From contig NZ_AUJE01000027.1 of NCBI RefSeq assembly GCF_000424065.1, positions 1-58,477 on the forward strand: a stretch of 58,477 nucleotides of DNA, read 5' to 3'. The notes beneath the pieces were generated by a model that saw only the letters and a program-made list of their open reading frames with translations, made no database searches and had not been told where the DNA came from. This DNA comes from Selenomonas ruminantium subsp. ruminantium ATCC 12561. GTDB taxonomy: Bacteria; Bacillota; Negativicutes; Selenomonadales; Selenomonadaceae. Both the position numbers and the translations under genes were made by a program. Shown here in pieces: positions 31,680-39,344 of the stretch (positions within the stretch are counted from its first letter, which is position 1; every line of letters begins with the position of its first letter).

Positions 31680-34376
31680 TCATGCAATCTGCCGTCTAGC
31701 AAGGTCGGCGAACAGGCCCCCCTGGGCCATCAGTTCCTCATAGCTCCCGCTTTCCACGATGCGCCCCTGATCCATGACCAGAATGCGGTCTGCATTCTGT
31801 ATGGTGGACAAACGATGCGCTACAACGATGCGCGTTACCCGCAGACGTTCCAGGCTCTCAGTAACGATAGCCTGAGAACGATTGTCCAGTGCGCTGGTCG
31901 CCTCATCAAAAATAATAATTGCTGGTTTTGCGGCCAGGGCCCGGGCAATCAGGATACGCTGGCGCTGCCCACCCGAGATGTTCGAGCTTTCTTCGCTGAT
32001 GATGGTCTGCAGACCCATGGGCATATTGCGGATATCCTCCGCTACCCCTGCTGCCTCAGCCGCCTCCCATGCCTGCTCCTGTGTCAGTGCATTGGTGCCT
32101 GCAATGTTCGTATAGATGTCGCCTGACATGAGCTGACCATTTTGCAGCACCACGCCCAGCTGGGCGCGGACAGAGGGCAGGGAAAGCTCAGCGAGATCCT
32201 GACCATCATAATAGATTCCGCCTCGCTTTGGGCGCTCGAATCCCATCAAGAGTCGGATGAGTGTGGACTTGCCACAACCCGAACGCCCTACGATGGCCAC
32301 ACTTTCCCCTGCCCTAATGCGGAAGCTGATTCCATTCAGGATGTTGCGGCCGCCATCACTGTAGGAAAAGGTAAGTTCCCGAACCTCGATAGCACCTGAG
32401 AGCGCACTGGCTTCCATGCGGTCATCCATGCTTTCTGGTTCTTCCTCCAGAAAGGGGCGCAGGTTCTCCAGTTGAGGCTGCACCGCAAGGAACTGCCCTA
32501 AACCTGCCAGGAATCGGTTCAATGCGCTGTTGAAGCCGGTACAGGCGGACTGGAATGCCAGAAAGGACGCATAGGAAATGCCCACCTGAAGAATCTGTCC
32601 ATCATCACTGAACTTGTTCACATGATACATGACCACATAGAACATGAGGAGCGTGAGCAGGATAGGCTGGACAGTGCTTAAGATGGTGCTCCAATTATGC
32701 TGCCAGCGCAAAGAGAGATTCTGTTGCCACTCCAGGGCAAAGGCTCTTCCCCACAGGTGGTAGGCCTGTTCTTCCGCGCCATGAACGCGGAATTTTGTCA
32801 GGCCTGTAAATATCTGTTGCAGGATGCCCGCCGTACTATTCCGTGCCGCCACCAGACCACGCTGAAAGCGGAGCATGCGCCATACCAGCCAGAGGTTGCA
32901 GCCACCGGTAATCATCCACAGGACGATGGCCACAGCTGTGAGGGGCAGGCTGTACCAACACATTAGCAACAAACTCCAGAACGAAAACAGAAATTCAAAG
33001 GCTTGGGATGAAAAATTACCAAACAGAATCTGCTTGGCCGTTTCCATCCCTTTGAAACGACTGGCCAGTTCTCCGGTGGAGAACCGCCGGAAAAAACTGG
33101 TGGGCAATGAGAGCATTCGTCCAAAAATTGCCGTCTCCATGGCGATATCGATGTCTGTTCCCAGACGCAGCATGGCGATGGAGCGAACAATGGACAGAGC
33201 CGACAAGGTGAAGCCTGACACCATAGCAATCTGAGCAACGGTCGCCAAGCCTTGACGATCCTGGATGGGGATGATGTCCTGAAAGATGGTTTCCGTGATG
33301 ATCGGTGTCAAAATCGGTATGAGTCCGGCAAAGAAGCTGGTCAGAATAATCGTGCGCCAATCCATCTTCCAGGAATGATGGTAAACAAAACGCAGGAGGT
33401 CCCTCTTCTTAAGCCTTCGGGCAGGAAGTCCCGCATGGCAGGCAAAGGCTTTCCTGTCTATGTTCTGTATATCCTCTTCCTTGACTTCCCTCCCCTCCGG
33501 CTGCTTCCATGTTACCATCCGATAGCTTTTCTCATCATTGGGCAGGAACGCCGCCATTTTCTTCTCCTGACCGTAGCAGCCGAGCAGAACGCCGCAGTCC
33601 TTGCGATGCCAGCCCTGTTCCAGAGTGACGAGGCGCATCTGCATATTGCCTTTCTGCATGAGCCGGCGCAACATGCCCTGCTGATCCAGCCTTTTCACCA
33701 TGAGTGGCTGGAGCTGCAGGTTCTTCGTGGGCATGGAAAGTGCCCGAGCGATGCTGCGCGCGAGGAAGGTCGCCTCGTCCAGTTGTTCATTCTGATTCTC
33801 CCCCGCGTCCAGAATTTCTTCCTGTTCGCCCACCAGCAGGGCGATGGTGTTCTCAATCCGCCGCTGCTGCCTTTTTTTTCTGGCCTGTATACGCCGGGAG
33901 TTCTTGATATCCTCGGATTGAAAGCGGGCAGAGCAGAGTGCAGAAAAAATCCGCATGTTCCTTTGGAAGTCCTCCCAAAGCTCAGCCGCGGACGCCGCAT
34001 CCTGCAAGAATGTTTCCTTCTGCCATGCCGTGAGCAAATCATCACCACGGTCGGCCAGCAGACGCAGCCAGGGAATGGTCAGCAGTCCCATGAGCCAGCG
34101 ATGTATGAGCGGGAGGTGCTCATGTCCGGAGACAGGCCCGGACAGTTCCTCCAGTTCCGCGTCCGTCAGAGCATACAGGACAATCTCCACCGCCCCGAAT
34201 TCATCCATTGACGGAAAGGCTGCTTCCCCCGCCTTAAGCTCCATGAGATATTCCTGGCGAAAGGATTCTTTTCCGCAAGCCACAGCATAGACATCAACTC
34301 TGCCGCTTGTCAAAAGAACGAAGCAATCTTCAATTTGCATGCGGTAACGTTCTCCCGGGGCAAGTTTCCAGGACAT
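31680..34376 (-). CDS. NHLM-type export ABC transporter, permease/ATPase without peptidase domain
   Basis: An 898-residue half-transporter. The N-terminal 300 residues form a cytoplasmic domain found in NHLM-type exporters (CFVLLTSGRVDVYAV and later) with no C39 peptidase signature. A membrane domain with about six helices follows (residues about 330-610). The nucleotide domain has Walker A GRSGCGKSTLIRLLMG near residue 700, the signature SGGQRQRILIARAL near 800 and Walker B IIIFDEATSALD near 825. Such a second transporter is always paired with a peptidase-bearing one in NHLM loci, and together they export Nif11-type or nitrile-hydratase-leader peptides. The start is after AAGGAGGAG; ATG at 34382 or 34376. 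Confidence 0.85.
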   Translation of the reverse strand: MSWKLAPGERYRMQIEDCFVLLTSGRVDVYAVACGKESFRQEYLMELKAGEAAFPSMDEFGAVEIVLYALTDAELEELSGPVSGHEHLPLIHRWLMGLLTIPWLRLLADRGDDLLTAWQKETFLQDAASAAELWEDFQRNMRIFSALCSARFQSEDIKNSRRIQARKKRQQRRIENTIALLVGEQEEILDAGENQNEQLDEATFLARSIARALSMPTKNLQLQPLMVKRLDQQGMLRRLMQKGNMQMRLVTLEQGWHRKDCGVLLGCYGQEKKMAAFLPNDEKSYRMVTWKQPEGREVKEEDIQNIDRKAFACHAGLPARRLKKRDLLRFVYHHSWKMDWRTIILTSFFAGLIPILTPIITETIFQDIIPIQDRQGLATVAQIAMVSGFTLSALSIVRSIAMLRLGTDIDIAMETAIFGRMLSLPTSFFRRFSTGELASRFKGMETAKQILFGNFSSQAFEFLFSFWSLLLMCWYSLPLTAVAIVLWMITGGCNLWLVWRMLRFQRGLVAARNSTAGILQQIFTGLTKFRVHGAEEQAYHLWGRAFALEWQQNLSLRWQHNWSTILSTVQPILLTLLMFYVVMYHVNKFSDDGQILQVGISYASFLAFQSACTGFNSALNRFLAGLGQFLAVQPQLENLRPFLEEEPESMDDRMEASALSGAIEVRELTFSYSDGGRNILNGISFRIRAGESVAIVGRSGCGKSTLIRLLMGFERPKRGGIYYDGQDLAELSLPSVRAQLGVVLQNGQLMSGDIYTNIAGTNALTQEQAWEAAEAAGVAEDIRNMPMGLQTIISEESSNISGGQRQRILIARALAAKPAIIIFDEATSALDNRSQAIVTESLERLRVTRIVVAHRLSTIQNADRILVMDQGRIVESGSYEELMAQGGLFADLARRQIA

Positions 34377-34423
34377 CGTCATCTCCTCCTTGGGAACTGT
34401 TCATCCCGTAAAATAAAAAAACA

Positions 34424-36640
34424 TCAATTTTCCTGTCGGCCACTGCGATTTTCGATGAGCTGCCGATAAGGTCCGTTATGCTGCATCATTTCCCGATGAG
34501 TGCCACGCTCCACGATTTTACCTTGAGAGAGGACGATGATCTCATCGCAGTCTCGAATGGTGGACAGGCGATGAGCCACGAGGACACAGGAACATCCGCG
34601 CCGGCGGATGTTCTCCAGCACTTTATGCTCTGTCAGCGGATCCAAAGCGCTGGTAGCCTCGTCCAGCACCAGCAGGGCAGGATTCTTGGCCAGGGCGCGG
34701 GCGATTTCCAGACGTTGCCGCTGCCCGCCGCTGAAGTTCCGTCCTCCCTCGGAAACCATGCTCTCATATCCGTTCTCCATTGCGAGGATGTCCTCATGGA
34801 TGCAGGCGTCCCGAGCTGCCCGCAGGATATCGGAACGCCGCAGGGTTTCATCAAACAAAGCGATATTCTCTGCCACTGTTCCCGTGAGCTGAAATACATC
34901 CTGATCCACAGAGGAAACAGAATTTACAAGGACGGCCCGTGGAAGCTCGCGGCGCCTCACACCGTCAAAGCGGATTTGCCCGGACCATTCCTCATAAAGG
35001 CCCATGATGAGCTTTGCCAGTGTGGATTTGCCGCTTCCTGAGGCCCCCACCACAGCGGCCCACTGCCCTGGCCGCAGATGGAGATTGAAATGTTCCAGCA
35101 AAGGCGGGCTCAGCGGACTGTAACCGAAGCTGACATCCTCCAGTTCCAGCTCGCCGGACAACCTGTCTTTTGGGAAATCCCCTTCCTCTGCCGGATAGTT
35201 CAGTCCATCAATCTCATAACGACGTACATCCTCTAGCCGCTGCATCTGCATCTCCGTCGTCTGCAGCGTGTTCCCTAGGTCGATAATCTTCTGGAATGGT
35301 GCCTGGAAAGCTCCCATGAGGTTCTGGAAGGCAATGAAAATACCGGCCGTCATGATGCCTTCCATGATGGAAAAGCCCCCCACCGCCATGATGAGTGCCC
35401 CATTGATGCCGGCGAACAGACTGGGCAACAGGGAGACATTGGTGGACCAGAGCAAGGCTTCCTGCGTTGCCGCGACAGCTTTGGCCCGGTATCCTGCCCA
35501 TTTTGTGAAGAAATCCCCCTCGCCACCATTGGACTTGATTGTCTCAATCATCATGAGGCCATTCATCAGCGTACCGTACTCCTTGCCGGAATCCTGCTGT
35601 ATTCGCATGGTGAGATCCGTCAGCTTGCGACGCATATAGGCAAACAGGAAAAGGTTGACCAGGCTGAAAAACAGGCCGATAAGGGTGAGCGGCACGCTGT
35701 ATTGGAAGAGCAACAGCAAATAGAAAGCTGCCACCAAAAAATCCAGCACAGCCGTCGCTGCCGAGTTGGACAATACATCCGCCACAGATTCATTGAAGCT
35801 GACACGAGATGCCACTTCTGCTGCATGCCGCTGCTGAAAAAACTGAACGGGCAGCCGAAGCACATGCCAGAAAAAACTGGATGCATCGGCAAGTGTGAGC
35901 TTTTTCTGCCATACCGTCAGCACAACGGCGCGCATCCAGGACATGATGCCGGACAAAAGTATGGCAGCCGCCATGGCTGCACAGAGACGGGACATCCAAT
36001 CTACATGCGCTCCTGTCAGAATCTCGTCGAGAAATATCTGGTTGAACACAGGAGCAGCCAGCCCTGGGATAATCATACAGAGCCCCAGAATCAGGACAAA
36101 CAGGGTTGCCCATTTGTCCTGCCAGAGTTTTTTTGCCACAGCCCGATAGACATTGTACCGGCTGCCCATCGGCTGGAAGCCCTCGCCGGGGAGGATGGAC
36201 AGGTAGATTCCTGTATAGGAGCCTGTGAAATCCTCCCAGGGAACTGTACGACGGCCCATAGCGGGATCGTTCAGATAGGCCGTATCCCCCTGAATTCCTT
36301 CAAGCACCACGAAATGATTGAATTCCCAATGAAGGATGAGCGGATATTCCTTGATGCGCAGCACATCCGCCGGCCAGGCATAAGCCTTTGCCGTGCATCC
36401 GAGCCGCCGTGCGGCCTGCAGAATATTCTTGGCATTGCTGCCATCCCGGGTAACGCCGCATTCCTGCCGCAACCGTTCCAAAGGGAGCCAGAGACCGTAA
36501 TGAGCCAGCACCATGGCCAAAGAGGCCGCACCGCATTCCGTTGCCTCCATCTGGAGGATTGTGGGAACCTTGACGCGCTTTTTTTTCCCGGAGAACAGGC
36601 CCCTCAGCCTGTCACGGATAGATTCGCTCATGAAAATCAC
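34424..36640 (-). CDS. NHLM-type C39-peptidase ABC transporter (leader-cleaving exporter)
   Basis: A 738-residue full-length transporter: C39 peptidase (1-155), membrane domain (about 165-450), nucleotide domain (about 490-738). Catalytic residues are visible: Q30, C36 (MEATECGAASLAMVL), H109 (WEFNHFVVLEG) and D125 (LNDPAMG). Walker A is GASGSGKSTLAKL near 533, signature FSGGQRQRLEIARAL near 637, Walker B LLVLDEATSALD near 657. It should cut the Nif11 leaders after GG and pump the cores out. A GTGA overlap with the upstream adaptor gene shows coupled translation; GTG at 36640 is the likely start, ATG at 36631 an alternative. Confidence 0.9.
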   Translation of the reverse strand: MIFMSESIRDRLRGLFSGKKKRVKVPTILQMEATECGAASLAMVLAHYGLWLPLERLRQECGVTRDGSNAKNILQAARRLGCTAKAYAWPADVLRIKEYPLILHWEFNHFVVLEGIQGDTAYLNDPAMGRRTVPWEDFTGSYTGIYLSILPGEGFQPMGSRYNVYRAVAKKLWQDKWATLFVLILGLCMIIPGLAAPVFNQIFLDEILTGAHVDWMSRLCAAMAAAILLSGIMSWMRAVVLTVWQKKLTLADASSFFWHVLRLPVQFFQQRHAAEVASRVSFNESVADVLSNSAATAVLDFLVAAFYLLLLFQYSVPLTLIGLFFSLVNLFLFAYMRRKLTDLTMRIQQDSGKEYGTLMNGLMMIETIKSNGGEGDFFTKWAGYRAKAVAATQEALLWSTNVSLLPSLFAGINGALIMAVGGFSIMEGIMTAGIFIAFQNLMGAFQAPFQKIIDLGNTLQTTEMQMQRLEDVRRYEIDGLNYPAEEGDFPKDRLSGELELEDVSFGYSPLSPPLLEHFNLHLRPGQWAAVVGASGSGKSTLAKLIMGLYEEWSGQIRFDGVRRRELPRAVLVNSVSSVDQDVFQLTGTVAENIALFDETLRRSDILRAARDACIHEDILAMENGYESMVSEGGRNFSGGQRQRLEIARALAKNPALLVLDEATSALDPLTEHKVLENIRRRGCSCVLVAHRLSTIRDCDEIIVLSQGKIVERGTHREMMQHNGPYRQLIENRSGRQEN

Positions 36641-37593
36641 CTGCTCCTCAGCATTTGGCTGAACTTATAAAAAATCCTCTCGATGGGAGGCTCCCGTTCG
36701 ATGACGATGGAACCTGTGCAGTAGCTGCCTGGAGTGATGGGCTTGTGATCCCCTACAGAGGATGTCCATAGATATCCTGAAGGGGAATCCTCGTCCCGCA
36801 CAAGGTCAAACCGCACCTCCACCGCTGCGCCAACTTTCTGGTTCATGATCCACTGCGCCAGTTGCGGATTGCCCAGCCCTTTCTGCATGGCTGCCCCTGT
36901 CACGGGATATTGGGAAACAGAACGTACAACGCCGATGAGGCTGCCGGACTTTGAGACATCCACCCCATTGGGCGCCAGCTGCACGAGCATGCCCGGCTCT
37001 ATGCGTTTGCCCTTGTCCACCGGGACATAGAGCACACCGCTCAGTTCCTCCACATCCTGGGTCAAGCGTATCGTGCAGATGGGGCTTCCCGCACTGATGA
37101 TGCTGCCCTCTTCCACCAGCACCTCGTCCACAATGCCGTCATAGGCACTGTAGATGGCCTCTCTTGCCTCCTGCTGATGCAGTCTTGCATCGTATTGATA
37201 GACCCGTCCGATGACTTCTCTGTCGTTGGCAGCCAAATCTGCCCCATACTGTGCCATGCGCGTATCTGCATTCTGATCCGGCTGCTCCATGCGAGCAATA
37301 ATCTCTCCCTTGCGTATCTGGCTCCCCGTCTTCACATAGACTGCCCGGATCTTGCCCGATGCCGCATGAGATATGCTGACAATGCCGGCAGAATCCATAA
37401 TGAGTCCCATGCCATCTGCTTTCACGGTGAAAGCGCCGAAGAAAGACCATAGCAGAACGGCAAGGAGCAGAATGCAGATAGCGGCCAGCCCCATCCAGCC
37501 GATGGGATTTGTCACTGCTATCAATGTATCAAGCCGATCCGGAGAGCGCAGCTTTTCCAGCGCTTGACGGCTAAAAACCTGATTTCGGTTCAT
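36637..37593 (-). CDS. NHLM-type secretion protein, HlyD-family adaptor
   Basis: A 318-residue periplasmic adaptor. Residues about 35-58 (GLAAICILLLAVLLWSFFG) make one membrane helix. The lipoyl-like half motifs are GKIRAVYVKTGSQIRKGEIIARME and later SAYDGIVDEVLVEEGSIISAGSPICTI, which pack together; a short coiled hairpin lies between. It would link the ABC pair to the outer channel. It overlaps the transporter gene by four bases and follows the second adaptor by three, so it is part of the same transcript. Confidence 0.85.
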   Translation of the reverse strand: MNRNQVFSRQALEKLRSPDRLDTLIAVTNPIGWMGLAAICILLLAVLLWSFFGAFTVKADGMGLIMDSAGIVSISHAASGKIRAVYVKTGSQIRKGEIIARMEQPDQNADTRMAQYGADLAANDREVIGRVYQYDARLHQQEAREAIYSAYDGIVDEVLVEEGSIISAGSPICTIRLTQDVEELSGVLYVPVDKGKRIEPGMLVQLAPNGVDVSKSGSLIGVVRSVSQYPVTGAAMQKGLGNPQLAQWIMNQKVGAAVEVRFDLVRDEDSPSGYLWTSSVGDHKPITPGSYCTGSIVIEREPPIERIFYKFSQMLRSR

Positions 37594-37596
37594 TCC

Positions 37597-38754
37597 TTAC
37601 CCCTCTTTCAGAACAACAGATACCCGCATACCATCATGCAGGCCTTCCGGTGTTGAAACGACCACCTCTCCAGCTGACACTCCGCTCAGGATCTCCACGT
37701 ATTCGCCGTCATTCTGGCCTGTCTTCACCTCGCGCCGTTCCACCGTTCCGTCCTTCACCACAAACAAAGCCCCATCCCAAACGGTGCCCAGTGCCGCCAC
37801 CGGAACGACCAGCGCTTCCCTGCCATCAGACAGCTGCAAGTCCACACCGCCATAGGTCTGGGGCTCCAAAATCCCCTGGCTGTTGTCCACCCTGCAGAGC
37901 ACCGTCCGAATCTTTGCCGATTCGGACAAGTCCGGCGAGATGCTGGCGATAGTGACCGGAATGGAATGCCGGGAATCCATAGCCCCCACATGCATCTCGC
38001 TGGCAAAGACTTTTCTGAGTTCCTTGCCCTGGAACACAAGCTCCGCATTTTGCCCGACCTGGAAGAACTCCGCCGCATCGTCGCTGGCAGACATGGTGAA
38101 ATAGAGCTGCCGGAAATCTCCCACCAGAGCCAGTGAAGTTCCAGCCTGAACAAAAGCGCCTGGCTGCCGGTACATCAGGATTACTTTGCCGTCTACAGGA
38201 GCCGTCACTTGCTGTTGGGCATCCTGAATGAGTATTTGTTTCTTACGTGCCTCCATCTCCTCCACGGATGCCAACGCAGATTCATACTCTGCCGCTGCTG
38301 CATCATACTTTTCCTCAGAAGTCGCGTTCTGATTCCGCAAACGCTGATAGCGCTCATAGGTAATCTTCGCATGACGGAGTGCTGCCTGCGCTTTCAGAAG
38401 ATTGCTTTCTGCTTCCTTGAGACGTATGGGGATGCTCTCGTTGACGATGGTGAAAAGCGGATCGCCTGCATGCACATAGCTGTTCTTCTCCACGAAGCTT
38501 TCTGTGATGCGCCCATCGATAAGGGTCACCGCATCCACCATTTCGTTGCTGTACAGATTCAGCGTTTCTAATCGTATCTTAGGATGCAGGACGCGCACAG
38601 CGGCCCGCTCCCCTGCCACATGCACGCTTCGTTCCTCCAGGCGCCGGGCAATTTGCAGTTCCCCCCGCTCGTTCAAATAGGCGCCATAGGAAATGACTGC
38701 GATGGAGAACAGCATCAGCATGGCAAGCCCAATGATGAAATATGTTTTTTTCAT
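37597..38754 (-). CDS. HlyD/RND-type periplasmic adaptor subunit, first gene of the export operon
   Basis: A 385-residue adaptor with an N-terminal membrane anchor (KTYFIIGLAMLMLFSIAVIS). The lipoyl domain halves are ITESFVEKNSYVHAGDPLFT and VTAPVDGKVILMYRQPGAFV, separated by a long coiled-coil (residues 115-190), then beta-barrel and membrane-proximal domains (KDGTVERREVKTGQNDGEYV). It differs from the second adaptor, so the complex has two. It starts the minus-strand operon 38754-29471; ATG follows GGAGGAG by about ten bases. Its promoter lies in the 165-bp divergent region, and does not match the ECF-type sequence. Confidence 0.85.
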   Translation of the reverse strand: MKKTYFIIGLAMLMLFSIAVISYGAYLNERGELQIARRLEERSVHVAGERAAVRVLHPKIRLETLNLYSNEMVDAVTLIDGRITESFVEKNSYVHAGDPLFTIVNESIPIRLKEAESNLLKAQAALRHAKITYERYQRLRNQNATSEEKYDAAAAEYESALASVEEMEARKKQILIQDAQQQVTAPVDGKVILMYRQPGAFVQAGTSLALVGDFRQLYFTMSASDDAAEFFQVGQNAELVFQGKELRKVFASEMHVGAMDSRHSIPVTIASISPDLSESAKIRTVLCRVDNSQGILEPQTYGGVDLQLSDGREALVVPVAALGTVWDGALFVVKDGTVERREVKTGQNDGEYVEILSGVSAGEVVVSTPEGLHDGMRVSVVLKEG

Positions 38755-38865
38755 GAAAAGAATTCTCCTCCGGCAAACAAACTTGACTTGTTCATACTTC
38801 CACGCTAATCAATAATATTCCTGCCGTATTCCCCTATAAACTAATGGATAAAATTTTTTAAAACC

Positions 38866-38892
38866 TGTAAAGTTTCTAATTCCACTGCATAA
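38866..38892 (+). promoter_or_regulatory. ECF-sigma-type promoter P1, before Nif11 precursor 2 and the giant adhesin
   Basis: TGTAAAGTTT (38866-38875), 11 nt, GCATAA (38887-38892), ending 28 bp before the ATG of the Nif11 gene. Same pattern and spacing as P2 and P3. No obvious second promoter lies between this gene and the adhesin, 49 bp downstream of it. Confidence 0.65.
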
Positions 38893-38920
38893 AAAGAAGA
38901 AAAGCATAAAGGACAGGTGT

Positions 38921-39295
38921 ATGGATATGATAAAGGCATTGAATGATACATCCATAAAAAAGCTGGAGGCACTCTGCAATGACGATGCTTTCCGGTCAAG
39001 ACTGAAAGCATCTCAGACCATGACGGATGTTCAGGCCGCCTTCCACGCATATGGGCTGGAGCTGGACGGCAAGGAACTAAAAGAGATGCTGGAATGCCTC
39101 ACAGACGTGCAGCGGCAGGGAGGAGAACTGCCCGATGAGCTGGCAGCCTGTGCGTCCGGCGGAGGTCCCGCCATGTATTTCAAGATGGCCTACAATATCA
39201 TGGGGGTTTTGAGCGATATACTTTCCACGGTGGAGAGTGCCACCACTACTACCAGCAGCCAGGCTGTTCGCCGCAGCCGAAAACCGGCAGGATAA
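38921..39295 (+). CDS. Nif11-leader peptide precursor 2 (cargo of the NHLM export system)
   Basis: A 124-residue precursor. The leader (1-81) has the Nif11 pattern (SIKKLEALCNDDAFRSRLKA, then LELDGKELKEMLECL and GELPDELAACASGG). Cleavage after G81 would free a 43-residue core starting GPAMYFKMAYNIMGVLSDIL with a Thr/Ser/Arg-rich tail. The core shares FKMA plus a following MG/FG-V helix with precursor 1. The gene is divergent from the export operon and upstream of the adhesin, under promoter P1. The ribosome site GGACAGG is close to the first of two ATGs (38921 or 38927). Confidence 0.85.
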   Translation: MDMIKALNDTSIKKLEALCNDDAFRSRLKASQTMTDVQAAFHAYGLELDGKELKEMLECLTDVQRQGGELPDELAACASGGGPAMYFKMAYNIMGVLSDILSTVESATTTTSSQAVRRSRKPAG

Positions 39296-39344
39296 ATATT
39301 ACTGGGAAATTTTCCGCAAGCATAGAACAGGAGCGTGACACATC

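Noticed and set aside
39320..39325. GCATAG just before the giant adhesin, as a fourth ECF-type promoter
   Set aside because: The bases 11 nt upstream do not resemble TGTAARRTTT, so only half of the pattern is present.
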